This document shows, piece after piece, positions 1 to 11,733 of a stretch of 64,000 nt of DNA (position 1 is its first letter; every line of letters begins with the position of its first letter). The stretch comes from Paratinospora sagittata (Eukaryota; Streptophyta; Magnoliopsida; Ranunculales; Menispermaceae). The stretch is taken from positions 1,922,001 through 1,986,000 of the forward strand of contig JAYMFD010001271.1 in NCBI GenBank assembly GCA_035771175.1, given 5' to 3'. The notes under the pieces are model-generated. The model had not been told where the DNA came from, did no database searches, and saw only the letters and a program-made list of their open reading frames with translations. The position numbers and the translations under genes were made by a program.

Positions 1-208
1 AAATATTTTCCGAAAGGTTTTAATCATAATTTCAATGAGTTTTGAATGATTTAAAAGTGTTTTGAGTCAATGAAATGGTTCTTAAGTGTTAAAATATTAG
101 TTTTTCCAAAATCGGGTTATCCACCACTTTGCCAAAATTTTACAAAAGGTAATAGCGCACTATCAGTGTTTATAGCACGTTGATAGGGTTGAATAACCAA
201 AAATCAAT

Positions 209-220
209 TTTTCCGGAAAA
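209..220. repeat. 12-bp palindrome with BspEI core
   Basis: TTTTCCGGAAAA is its own reverse complement and sits in a longer near-palindrome (205-223) with one extra T in the left arm. It lies in the subrepeat zone. It is lost in M42 (TTTCGAAAAA), M50 (TTCCGAAAAA) and the M51/M53/M55 type (TTCCAGAAAA). Confidence 0.85.
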
Positions 221-301
221 TTGCCTACAACGCGCTATCCCTTTTGATAACTCGCTATAAAGTAGTTACCGTGATCTTTCGATTTTTACCAAAATGGGCA
301 A

Positions 302-331
302 TAGCGTGCAATAGGCCTAGATTGCACGCTA
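302..331. repeat. Inverted repeat with 11-bp perfect arms around a StuI word
   Basis: Arms TAGCGTGCAAT (302-312) and ATTGCACGCTA (321-331) are perfect reverse complements separated by the 8-base spacer AGGCCTAG. It recurs at the same place in nearly every monomer. Arm mismatches are seen in E (GATTGAACG), M31 and M33 (GCACACTAA) and M44 (GCACGGTAA). As DNA it could form a cruciform, and as RNA from either strand a stable stem-loop. It could also be a dyad protein-binding site. None of these is shown by the sequence alone. Confidence 0.9.
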
Positions 332-614
332 ACGGAAAGTTCAAAAAACTCGAGCTCTTGGGTATGTGTATATCGACTTACAATAGCCCGCTATAAGTCA
401 TTAGGGGGCATGATACAGAACCCAATTGCATGCTATCCAAGTTTGGGTTAGAAATCTCACATTTTAACGAGAACAACGAAGGCCCTTTCCCTTGCTCGAT
501 TTTTCCATTCCTTACACAGTTTTGACTGGGAATCGTAACTGAAATATTCTCCACTAACACATGGATGATGCCCATCGTTTCGCACGGCCAAAACAACTTT
601 AGATTAAACAATGT

Positions 615-626
615 TTTGAATTCAAA
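615..626. repeat. 12-bp palindrome with EcoRI core
   Basis: TTTGAATTCAAA is a perfect palindrome present once per unit. It gives a single EcoRI site per monomer, so a 1.17-kb ladder is expected. In M48 its right half is the upstream microhomology of the 72-bp deletion. Confidence 0.85.
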
Positions 627-919
627 TCATTTCCTACTCTCTTGCTCTTAAAGCTGCAATTGCTAATTTAATAAAACGCACATTGTCTAATTTTCAAAGA
701 TACAACACACACGATTTCAGCAAGTTAGACTGAGCTTCCCACAGAGTATTTCAAAAGAAGAATGTCGTGCTTCTTGCATTGCCAATAAATGCTTCGACCC
801 GAATCAAAGTTGGAAACTGTCTTGAAGATAACTTCATTGTTTAACAAGTTCTTCATTATATCCCTTTTGTGCTGAGATTTTAAGAAGCAACTCATTGTTT
901 TAAACTGTAAGTATATGAA

Positions 920-940
920 GTGTTCTCAGTAAGAGAACAC
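920..940. repeat. Hairpin-forming inverted repeat, 8-bp arms, 5-base loop
   Basis: Arms GTGTTCTC (920-927) and GAGAACAC (933-940) flank the loop AGTAA. It is present in nearly all units. Most variants fall in the loop: M38 (AGAAA), M39 (TGTAA) and M41 (AATAA). M36 and M44 have GTGTTCTT, which would still allow a G-U pair in RNA. M50 has GAAAACAC, which breaks a pair. An arm this short could arise by chance in a 1.17-kb unit, so its function is uncertain. Confidence 0.8.
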
Positions 941-1173
941 AACACATCACCTATATTCTTTCTCTGAGAGCTACAACTAATCATCAAGAACACATCAAAT
1001 TATAGCTATCAAAGTCTACAAAGATCAAGCTCTAAGAACGAGGACATATCTCAATGCTAATGCGTTAGTTCAATCTTAGGTGTGAAGGGTAACCTCTCGA
1101 TCAATCTCAGCACGAAAACTCACTAAATTGCAAAGTCTTCAATATCACTTGGATTTAGTATTTGATTTTGACA

Positions 1174-3520
1174 AAATATTTTCCGAAAGGTTTTAATCAT
1201 AATTTCAATGAGTTTTGAATGATTTAAAAGTGTTTTGAGTCAATGAAATGGTTCTTAAGTGTTAAAATTTTAGTTTTTCCAAAATCGGGCTATCCACCAC
1301 TTTGCCAAAATTTTACAAAAGGTAATAGCGCACTATCTGTGTTTATAGCACGTTGATAGGGTTGAATAACCAAAAATCAATTTTTCCGGAAAATTGCCTA
1401 CAACGCGCTATCATTTTTGATAACTCGCTATAAAGTAGTTACCGTGATTTTTCGATTTTTACTAAAATGGGCAATAGCGTGCAATAGGCCTAGATTGCAC
1501 GCTAACGGAAAGTCCAAAAAACTCGAGCTCTTGGGTATGTGTATATCGACTTACAATAGCCCGCTATAAGTCATTAGGGGGCATGATACACAACCCAATT
1601 GCATGCTATCCAAGTTTGGGTTAGAAATCTCACATTTTAACGAGAACAACGAAGGCCCTTTCCCTTGCTCGATTTTTCCATTCCTTACACAGTTTTGACT
1701 GGGAATCGTAACTGAAATATTCTCCACTAACACATGGATGATGCCCATCGTTTCGCACGGCCAAAACTACTTTAGATTAAACAATGTTTTGAATTCAAAT
1801 CATTTCCTACTCTCTTGCTCTTAAAGCTGCAATTGCTAATTTAATAAAATGCACATTGTCTAATTTTCAAAGATACGACACACACGATTTCAGCAAGTTA
1901 GACTGAGCTTTCCACAGAGTATTTCAAAAGAAGAATGTCGTGCTTCTTGCATTGCCAATAAATGCTTCGACCCGAATCAAAGTTGGAAACTGTCTTGAAG
2001 ATAACTTCATTGTTTAACAAGTTCTTCATTATATCCCTTTTGTGCTTAGATTTTAAGAAGCAACTCATTGTTTTAAACTGTAAGTATATGAAGTGTTCTC
2101 AGTAAGAGAACACAACACATCACCTATATTCTTTCTCTGAGAGCTACAACTAATCATCAAGAACACATCAAATTATAGCTATCAAAGTCTACAAAGATCA
2201 AGCTCTAAGAACGAGGACATATCTCAATGCTAATGCGTTAGTTCAATCTTAGGTGTGAAGGGTAACCTCTCGATCAATCTCAGCACGAAAACTCACTAAT
2301 TTGCAAAGTCTTCAATATCACTTGGATTTAGTATTTGATTTTGACAAAATATTTTCCGAAAGGTTTTAATCATAATTTCAATGAGTTTTGAATGATTTAA
2401 AAGTGTTTTGAGTCAATGAAATGGTTCCTAAGTGTTAAAATATTAGTTTTTCCAAAATCGGGCTATCCACCACTTTGCCAAAATTTTACAAAAGGTAATA
2501 GCGCACTATCAGTGTTTATAGCACTTTGATAGGGTTGAATAACCAAAAATCAAATTTTCCGGAAAATTGCCTATAACGCGCTATCCCTTTTGATAACTCG
2601 CTATAAAGTAGTTACCTTGATCTTTCGATTTTTACTAAAATGGGCAATAGCGTGCAATAGGCCTAGATTGCACGCTAACGGAAAGTCCAAAAAACTCGAG
2701 ATCTTGGGTATGTGTATATCGACTTACAATAGCCCGCTATAAGTCATTAGGGGGCATGATACACAACCCAATTGCATGCTATCCAAGTTTGGGTTAGAAA
2801 TCTCACATTTTAAAGAGAACAACGAAGGCCCTTTCCCTTGCTCGATTTTTCCATTCCTTACACAGTTTTGACTGGGAATCGTAACTGAAATATTCTCCAC
2901 TAACACATGGATGATGCCCATCGTTTCGCACGGCCAAAACAACTTTAGATTAAACAATGTTTTGAATTCAAATCATTTCCTACTCTCTTGCTCTTAAAGC
3001 TGCAATTGCTAATTTAATAAAACGCACATTGTCTAATTTTCAAAGATACAACACACACGATTTCAGCAAGTTAGACTGAGCTTTCCACAGAGTATTTCAA
3101 AAAGAAGAATGTCGTGCTTCTTGCATTGCCAATAAATGCTTCGACCCGAATCAAAGTTGGAAACTGTCTTGAAGATAACTTCATTGTTTAACAAGTTCTT
3201 CATTATATCCCGTTTGTGCTGAGATTTTAAGAAGCAACTCATTGTTTTAAACTGTAAGTATATGAAGTGTTCTCAGTAAGAGAACACAACACATCACCTA
3301 TATTCTTTCTCTGAGAGCTACAACTAATCATGAAGAACACATCAAATTATAGCTATCAAAGTCTACAAAGATCAAGCTCTAAGAACGAGGACATATCTCA
3401 ATGCTAATGCGTTAGTTCAATCTTAGGTGTGAAGGGTAACCTCTCGATCAATCTCAGCACGAAAACTCACTAAATTGCAAAGTCTTCAATATCACTTGGA
3501 TTTAGTATTTGATTTTGACA
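1174..3520 (+). repeat. Monomers M2 (1174-2346) and M3 (2347-3520)
   Basis: M2 carries A-type markers: AAAATTTTAG, GTGATTTTTCG, AAAACTACTTT and GATACGACAC. It also has private changes such as TATCATTTTTGATAAC, GTGCTTAGATT and CACTAATTTGC. M3 carries AAAACAACTTT and GATACAACAC, like M1, with private changes including GCACTTTGATAGG, CGAGATCTTGG (which destroys the SacI word) and a one-base insertion in CAAAAAGAAGAATG that gives 1,174 bp. A monomer of the M1/M3 kind is the best match for the second half of the chimera M13. Confidence 0.9.
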
Positions 3521-4693
3521 AAATATTTTCCGAAAGGTTTTAATCATAATTTCAATGAGTTTTGAATGATTTAAAAGTGTTTTGAGTCAATGAAATGGTT
3601 CTTAAGTGTTAAAATTTTAGTTTTTCCAAAATCGGGCTATCCACCACTTTGCCAAAATTTTACAAAAGGTAATAGCGCACTATCAGTGTTTATAGCACGT
3701 TGATAGGGTTGAATAACCAAAAATCAATTTTTCCGGAAAATTGCCTACAACGCGTTATCCCTTTTGATAACTCGCTATAAAGTAGTTACCGTGATTTTTC
3801 GATTTTTACTAAAATGGGCAATAGCGTGCAATAGGCCTAGATTGCACGCTAACGGAAAGTCCAAAAAACTCGAGCTCTTGGGTATGTGTATATCGACTTA
3901 CAATAGCCCGCTATAAGTCATTAGGGGGCATGATACAGAACCCAATTGCATGCTATCCAAGTTTGGGTTAGAAATCTCACATTTTAACGAGAACAACGAA
4001 GGCCCTTTCCCTTGCTCGATTTTTCCATTCCTTACACAGTTTTGACTGGGAATCGTAACTGAAATATTCTCCACTAACACATGGATGATGCCCATCGTTT
4101 CGCACGGCCAAAACTACTTTAGATTAAACAATGTTTTGAATTCAAATCATTTCCTACTCTCTTGCTCTTAAAGCTGCAATTGCTAATTTAATAAAACGCA
4201 CATTGTCTAATTTTCAAAGATACGACACACACGATTTCAGCAAGTTAGACTGAGCTTTCCACAGAGTATTTCAAAAGAAGAATGTCGTGCTTCTTGCATT
4301 GCCAATAAATGCTTCGACCCGAATCAAAGTTGGAAACTGTCTTGAAGATAACTTCATTGTTTAACAAGTTCTTCATTATATCCCTTTTGTGCTGAGATTT
4401 TAAGAAGCAACTCATTGTTTTAAACTGTAAGTATATGAAGTGTTCTCAGTAAGAGAACACAACACATCACCTATATTCTTTCTCTGAGAGCTACAACTAA
4501 TCATCAAGAACACATCAAATTATAGCTATCAAAGTCTACAAAGATCAAGCTCTAAGAACGAGGACATATCTCAATGCTAATGCGTTAGTTCAATCTTAGG
4601 TGTGAAGGGTAACCTCTCGATCAATCTCAGCACGAAAACTCACTAAATTGCAAAGTCTTCAATATCACTTGGATTTAGTATTTGATTTTGACA
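3521..4693 (+). repeat. Monomer M4, A type, left end of the duplicated segment
   Basis: This is an A-type unit with AAAATTTTAG, GTGATTTTTCG, TACAGAACCC, AAAACTACTTT and GATACGACAC. It has the distinctive ACGCGTTATCCC where other A units have ACGCGCTATCCC. M14 shares that base, which pairs M4 with M14 at an offset of 11,733 bp and anchors the large duplication. Confidence 0.9.
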
Positions 4694-7600
4694 AAATATT
4701 TTCCGAAAGGTTTTAATCATAATTTCAATGAGTTTTGAATGATTTAAAAGTGTTTTGAGTCAATGAAATGGTTCTTAAGTGTTAAAATTTTAGTTTTTCC
4801 AAAATCGGGCTATCCCCCACTTTGCCAAAATTTTACAAAAGGTAATAGCGCACTATCAGTGTTTATAGCACGTTGATAGGGTTGAATAACCAAAAATCAA
4901 TTTTTCCGGAAAATTGCCTACAACGCGCTATCCCTTTTGATAACTCGCTATAAAGTAGTTACCGTGATTTTTCGATTTTTACTAAAATGGGCAATAGCGT
5001 GCAATAGGCCTAGATTGCACGCTAACGGAAAGTCCAAAAAACTCGAGCTCTTGGGTATGTGTATATCGACTTACAATAGCCCGCTATAAGTCATTAGGGG
5101 GCATGATACAGAACCCAATTGCATGCTATCCAAGTTTGGGTTAGAAATCTCACATTTTAACGAGAACAACGAAGGCCCTTTCCCTTGCTCGATTTTTCCA
5201 TTCCTTACACAGTTTTGACTGGGAATCGTAACTGAAATATTCTCCACTAACACATGGATGATGCCCATCGTTTCGCACGGCCAAAACTACTTTAGATTAA
5301 ACAATGTTTTGAATTCAAATCATTTCCTACTCTCTTGCTCTTAAAGCTGCAATTGCTAATTTAATAAAACGCACATTGTCTAATTTTCAAAGATACGACA
5401 CACACGATTTCAGCAAGTTAGACTGAGCTTTCCACAGAGTATTTCAAAAGAAGAATGTCGTGCTTCTTGCATTGCCAATAAATGCTTCGACCCGAATCAA
5501 AGTTGGAAACTGTCTTGAAGATAACTTCATTGTTTAACAAGTTCTTCATTATATCCCTTTTGTGCTGAGATTTTAAGAAGCAACTCATTGTTTTAAACTG
5601 TAAGTATATGAAGTGTTCTCAGTAAGAGAACACAACACATCACCTATATTCTTTCTCTGAGAGCTACAACTAATCATCAAGAACACATCAAATTATAGCT
5701 ATCAAAGTCTACAAAGATCAAGCTCTAAGAACGAGGACATATCTCAATGCTAATGCGTTAGTTCAATCTTGGGTGTGAAGGGTAACCTCTCGATCAATCT
5801 CAGCACGAAAACTCACTAAATTGCAAAGTCTTCAATATCACTTGGATTTAGTATTTGATTTTGACAAAATATTTTCCGAAAGGTTTTAATCATAATTTCA
5901 ATGAGTTTTGAATGATTTAAAAGTGTTTTGAGTCAATGAAATGGTTCCTAAGTGTTAAAATATTAGTTTTTCCAAAATCGGGCTATCCACCACTTTGCCA
6001 AAATTTTACAAAAGGTAATAGCGCACTATCAGTGTTTATAGCACGTTGATAGGGTTGAATAACCAAAAATCAATTTTTCCGGAAAATTGCCTACAACGCG
6101 CTATCCCGTTTGATAACTCGCTATAAAGTAGTTACCGTGATCTTTCGATTTTTACTAAAATGGGCAATAGCGTGCAATAGGCCTAGATTGCACGCTAACG
6201 GAAAGTCCAAAAAACTCGAGCTCTTGGGTATGTGTATATCGACTTACAATAGCCCGCTATAAGTCATTAGGGGGCATGATACAGAACCCAATTGCATGCT
6301 ATCCAAGTTTGGGTTAGAAATCTCACATTTTAACGAGAACAACGAAGGCCCTTTCCCTTGCTCGATTTTTCCATTCCTTACACAGTTTTGACTGGGAATC
6401 GTAACTGAAATATTCTCCACTAACACATGGATGATGCCCATCGTTTCGCACGGCCAAAACAACTTTAGATTAAAAAATGTTTTGAATTCAAATCATTTCC
6501 TACTCTCTTGCTCTTAAAGCTGCAATTGCTAATTTAATAAAACGCACATTGTCTAATTTTCAAAGATACAACACACACGATTTCAGCAAGTTAGACAGAG
6601 CTTTCCACAGAGTATTTCAAAAGAAGAATGTCGTGCTTCTTGCATTGCCAATAAATGCTTCGACCCGAATCAAAGTTGGAAACTGTCTTGAAGATAACTT
6701 CATTGTTTAACAAGTTCTTCATTATATCCCTTTTGTGCTGAGATTTTAAGAAGCAACTCATTGTTTTAAACTGTAAGTATATGAAGTGTTCTCAGTAAGA
6801 GAACACAACACATCACCTATATTCTTTCTCTGAGAGCTACAACTAATCATCAAGAACACATCAAATTATAGCTATCAAAGTCTACAAAGATCAAGCTCTA
6901 AGAACGAGGACATATCTCAATGCTAATGCGTTAGTTCAATCTTAGGTGTGAAGGGTAACCTCTCGATTAATCTCAGCACGAAAACTCACTAAATTGCAAA
7001 GTCTTCAATATCACTTGGATTTAGTATTTGATTTTGACAAAATATTTTCCGAAAGGTTTTAATCATAATTTCAATGAGTTTTGAATGATTTAAAAGTGTT
7101 TTGAGTCATTGAAATGGTTCCTAAGTGTCAAAATATTAATTTTTCCAAAATCGGGCTATCCACCACTTTGCCAAGATTTTACAAAAGGTAATAGCGCACT
7201 GTCAGTGTTTATAGCACGCTGATAGGGTTGAATAACCAAAAATCAATTTTTCCGGAAAATTGCCTACAACACGTTATCCCTTTTGATAACTCGCTATAAA
7301 GTAGTTACCGTGATCTTTCGATTTTTACTAAAATGGGCAATAGCGTGCAATAGGCCTAGATTGCACGCTAACGGAAAGTCCAAAAAACTCGAGCTCTTGG
7401 GTATGTGTATATCGACTTACAATAGCCCGCTATAAGTCATTAGGGGGAATGATACACAACCCAATTGCATGCTATCCAAGTTTGGGTTAGAAATCTCAAA
7501 TTTCTAACGACAAAAACGAAGGCCCTTTCCCTTGCTCAATTTTTCCATTCCTTACACAGTTTTGACGGGGAATCGTAACTGAAATATTCTCCACTAACAC

Positions 7601-8213
7601 ATGGATGATGCCCATCGTTTCGCACGGCCAAAACAACTTTAGATTAAACAATGTTTTGAATTCAAATCATTTCCTACTCTCTTGCTCTTTAAGCTGCAAT
7701 TGCTAATTTAATAAAACACTCATTGTCTAATTTTCAAAGATACAACACACACGATTTCAGCAAGTTAGACTGAGCTTTCCACAGAGTATTTCAAAAGAAG
7801 AATGTCGTGCTTCTTGCATTGCCAATAAATGCTTCGACCCGAATCAAAGTTGGAAACTGTCTTGAAGATAACTTCATTGTTTAACAAGTTTTTCATTATA
7901 CCCCTTTTGTGCTGAGATTTTAAGAAGCAACTCATTGTTTTAAACTGTAAGTATATGAAGTGTTCTCAGTAAGAGAACACAACACATCACCTATATTCTT
8001 TCTCTGAGAGCTACAACTAATCATCAAGAACACATCAAATTATAGCTATCAAAGTCTACAAAGATCAAGCTCTAAGAACGAGGACATATCTCAATGCTAA
8101 TGCGTTAGTTCAATCTTAGGTGTGAAGGGTAACCTCTCGATCAATCTCAGCACGAAAACTCACTAAATTGCAAAGTCTTCAATATCACTTGGATTTAGTA
8201 TTTGATTTTGACA
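4694..8213 (+). repeat. Higher-order trimer A-B-C, copy 1 (M5-M7, 3,520 bp)
   Basis: A is 4694-5866, B is 5867-7039 and C is 7040-8213. B is marked by GGTTCCTAAG with GTTAAAATATTAG, TATCCCGTTTGAT, TTAGACAGAGC and CTCGATTAATC. C is marked by GAGTCATTGAAATGG, CACTGTCAGTG, ACACGTTATCCC, GGGGGAATGATAC, TTGCTCAATTTTTCC and TTTTTCATTATACCCC, and is 1,174 bp. Private changes seen only in this copy are TATCCCCCAC and CAATCTTGGGTG in A, and TTAAAAAATG in B. The B unit has TACAGAACCC, as in copy 3 (M16), and not the TACACAACCC of copies 2, 4 and 5. Confidence 0.93.
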
Positions 8214-11200
8214 AAATATTTTCCGAAAGGTTTTAATCATAATTTCAATGAGTTTTGAATGATTTAAAAGTGTTTTGAGTCAATGAAATGGTTCTTAAGT
8301 GTTAAAATTTTAGTTTTTCCAAAATCGGGCTATCCACCACTTTGCCAAAATTTTACAAAAGGTAATAGCGCACTATCAGTGTTTATAGCACGTTGATAGG
8401 GTTGAATAACCAAAAATCAATTTTTCCGGAAAATTGCCTACAACGCGCTATCCCTTTTGATAACTCGCTATAAAGTAGTTACCGTGATTTTTCGATTTTT
8501 ACTAAAATGGGCAATAGCGTGCAATAGGCCTAGATTGCACGCTAACGGAAAGTCCAAAAAACTCGAGCTCTTGGGTATGTGTATATCGACTTACAATAGC
8601 CCGCTATAAGTCATTAGGGGGCATGATACAGAACCCAATTGCATGCTATCCAAGTTTGGGTTAGAAATCTCACATTTTAACGAGAACAACGAAGGCCCTT
8701 TCCCTTGCTCGATTTTTCCATTCCTTACACAGTTTTGACTGGGAATCGTAACTGAAATATTCTCCACTAACACATGGATGATGCCCATCGTTTCGCACGG
8801 CCAAAACTACTTTAGATTAAACAATGTTTTGAATTCAAATCATTTCCTACTCTCTTGCTCTTAAAGCTGCAATTGCTAATTTAATAAAACGCACATTGTC
8901 TAATTTTCAAAGATACGACACACACGATTTCAGCAAGTTAGACTGAGCTTTCCACAGAGTATTTCAAAAGAAGAATGTCGTGCTTCTTGCATTGCCAATA
9001 AATGCTTCGACCCGAATCAAAGTTGGAAACTGTCTTGAAGATAACTTCATTGTTTAACAAGTTCTTCATTATATCCCTTTTGTGCTGAGATTTTAAGAAG
9101 CAACTCATTGTTTTAAACTGTAAGTATATGAAGTGTTCTCAGTAAGAGAACACAACACATCACCTATATTCTTTCTCTGAGAGCTACAACTAATCATCAA
9201 GAACACATCAAATTATAGCTATCAAAGTCTACAAAGATCAAGCTCTAAGAACGAGGACATATCTCAATGCTAATGCGTTAGTTCAATCTTAGGTGTGAAG
9301 GGTAACCTCTCGATCAATCTCAGCACGAAAACTCACTAAATTGCAAAGTCTTCAATATCACTTGGATTTAGTATTTGATTTTGACAAAATATTTTCCGAA
9401 AGGTTTTAATCATAATTTCAATGAGTTTTGAATGATTTAAAAGTGTTTTGAGTCAATGAAATGGTTCCTAAGTGTTAAAATATTAGTTTTTCCAAAATCG
9501 GGCTATCCACCACTTTGCCAAAATTTTACAAAAGGTAATAGCGCACTATCAGTGTTTATAGCACGTTGATAGGGTTGAATAACCAAAAATCAATTTTTCC
9601 GGAAAATTGCCTACAACGCGCTATCCCGTTTGATAACTCGCTATAAAGTAGTTACCGTGATCTTTCGATTTTTACTAAAATGGGCAATAGCGTGCAATAG
9701 GCCTAGATTGCACGCTAACGGAAAGTCCAAAAAACTCGAGCTCTTGGGTATGTGTATATCGACTTACAATAGCCCGCTATAAGTCATTAGGGGGCATGAT
9801 ACACAACCCAATTGCATGCTATCCAAGTTTGGGTTAGAAATCTCACATTTTAACGAGAACAACGAAGGCCCTTTCCCTTGCTCGATTTTTCCATTCCTTA
9901 CACAGTTTTGACTGGGAATCGTAACTGAAATATTCTCCACTAACACATGGATGATGCCCATCGTTTCGCACGGCCAAAACAACTTTAGATTAAACAATGT
10001 TTTGAATTCAAATCATTTCCTACTCTCTTGCTCTTAAAGCTGCAATTGCTAATTTAATAAAACGCACATTGTCTAATTTTCAAAGATACAACACACACGA
10101 TTTCAGCAAGTTAGACAGAGCTTTCCACAGAGTATTTCAAAAGAAGAATGTCGTGCTTCTTGCATTGCCAATAAATGCTTCGACCCGAATCAAAGTTGGA
10201 AACTGTCTTGAAGATAACTTCATTGTTTAACAAGTTCTTCATTATATCCCTTTTGTGCTGAGATTTTAAGAAGCAACTCATTGTTTTAAACTGTAAGTAT
10301 ATGAAGTGTTCTCAGTAAGAGAACACAACACATCACCTATATTCTTTCTCTGAGAGCTACAACTAATCATCAAGAACACATCAAATTATAGCTATCAAAG
10401 TCTACAAAGATCAAGCTCTAAGAACGAGGACATATCTCAATGCTAATGCGTTAGTTCAATCTTAGGTGTGAAGGGTAACCTCTCGATTAATCTCAGCACG
10501 AAAACTCACTAAATTGCAAAGTCTTCAATATCACTTGGATTTAGTATTTGATTTTGACAAAATATTTTCCGAAAGGTTTTAATCATAATTTCAATGAGTT
10601 TTGAATGATTTAAAAGTGTTTTGAGTCATTGAAATGGTTCCTAAGTGTCAAAATATTAATTTTTCCAAAATCGGGCTATCCACCACTTTGCCAAGATTTT
10701 ACAAAAGGTAATAGCGCACTGTCAGTGTTTATAGCACGCTGATAGGGTTGAATAACCAAAAATCAATTTTTCCGGAAAATTGCCTACAACACGTTATCCC
10801 TTTTGATAACTCGCTATAAAGTAGTTACCGTGATCTTTCGATTTTTACTAAAATGGGCAATAGCGTGCAATAGGCCTAGATTGCACGCTAACGGAAAGTC
10901 CAAAAAACTCGAGCTCTTGGGTATGTGTATATCGACTTACAATAGCCCGCTATAAGTCATTAGGGGGAATGATACACAACCCAATTGCATGCTATCCAAG
11001 TTTGGGTTAGAAATCTCAAATTTCTAACGACAAAAACGAAGGCCCTTTCCCTTGCTCAATTTTTCCATTCCTTACACAGTTTTGACGGGGAATCGTAACT
11101 GAAATATTCTCCACTAACACATGGATGATGCCCATCGTTTCGCACGGCCAAAACAACTTTAGATTAAACAATGTTTTGAATTCAAATCATTTCCTACTCT

Positions 11201-11733
11201 CTTGCTCTTTAAGCTGCAATTGCTAATTTAATAAAACACTCATTGTCTAATTTTCAAAGATACAACACACACGATTTCAGCAAGTTAGACTGAGCTTTCC
11301 ACAGAGTATTTCAAAAGAAGAATGTCGTGCTTCTTGCATTGCCAATAAATGCTTCGACCCGAATCAAAGTTGGAAACTGTCTTGAAGATAACTTCATTGT
11401 TTAACAAGTTTTTCATTATACCCCTTTTGTGCTGAGATTTTAAGAAGCAACTCATTGTTTTAAACTGTAAGTATATGAAGTGTTCTCAGTAAGAGAACAC
11501 AACACATCACCTATATTCTTTCTCTGAGAGCTACAACTAATCATCAAGAACACATCAAATTATAGCTATCAAAGTCTACAAAGATCAAGCTCTAAGAACG
11601 AGGACATATCTCAATGCTAATGCGTTAGTTCAATCTTAGGTGTGAAGGGTAACCTCTCGATCAATCTCAGCACGAAAACTCACTAAATTGCAAAGTCTTC
11701 AATATCACTTGGATTTAGTATTTGATTTTGACA
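8214..11733 (+). repeat. Higher-order trimer A-B-C, copy 2 (M8-M10, 3,520 bp)
   Basis: A is 8214-9386, B is 9387-10559 and C is 10560-11733. It shows the full A, B and C marker sets. The B unit carries TACACAACCC. It is followed by D and E, as is copy 5 (23467-26986) exactly 15,253 bp downstream. Copies 2 and 5 look identical at every marker I compared, so copy 5 is its duplicate. Confidence 0.93.

Larger units (their letters stand above)
101..436 (+). repeat. Degenerate subrepeat zone with ATAGC/GCTAT words in both orientations
   Basis: In the reference unit, ATAGC or its complement GCTA(T) appears at 152-158, 172-179, 232-238, 252-258, 301-309, 324-331, 383-394 (ATAGC-CC-GCTAT, an inverted pair) and 428-436. 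In most other units it also appears at 115-119. Several are preceded by a related T-run, CC, AAAA stretch: TTTTTCCAAAATCGGG (101), GCCAAAATTTTAC (131), TTTTTCCGGAAAATTG (208) and TTTTTACCAAAATGGG (284). This suggests the left third of the monomer grew from a shorter, roughly 75-105-bp repeat that has decayed. The rest of the unit lacks these words except for one ATTATAGCTATC near 1000. Confidence 0.65.
1..1173 (+). repeat. Monomer M1, used as the reference unit
   Basis: Internal map by unit base: 1-100 AT-rich opener; 101-440 degenerate subrepeat zone rich in ATAGC/GCTAT words; 302-331 inverted repeat around a StuI site; 349-357 overlapping XhoI and SacI sites; 424-433 overlapping MfeI and SphI words; 615-626 palindrome centred on EcoRI; 920-940 hairpin; 940-1173 A/C-rich segment with no internal repeat seen. 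Private changes include CGGGTTATCC where nearly all others have CGGGCTATCC, TTTTACCAAAATGG where others have TTTTACTAAAATGG, and GAGCTTCCC for GAGCTTTCC. The first base of the window coincides with the chosen phase, which is a convenience and not a biological boundary. Confidence 0.95.

Noticed and set aside
378..611. Minus-strand open frame of 77 codons repeated in many units
   Set aside because: It begins with a TTG codon, not ATG. A-type units have an in-frame TAG (from AAAACTACTTTAG) just after the start. Units with the TTTCTAACGAC block are shifted by one base, so a different frame is open there. Substitutions change residues freely. It is a by-product of a conserved noncoding repeat.
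801..860. CENP-B-box-like word near TTCGACCCGAATC
   Set aside because: The required spacing of TTCG, A and CGGG is not met on either strand.
917..940. Hormone-response-like dyad (TGTTCT with AGAACA)
   Set aside because: The half-site order and 7-base spacing are not those of a steroid-receptor element, and a regulatory role in a tandem satellite has no support here.
920..975. Helitron 3' end (hairpin followed by CTRR)
   Set aside because: After the hairpin the sequence reads CACCTATATT. No CTRR terminus is found at a suitable distance and no matching TC 5' end is apparent.
1..1173. Telomeric repeats (TTTAGGG or TTAGGG type)
   Set aside because: Only isolated look-alikes such as TCATTAGGGGG occur, once per unit and not in tandem.
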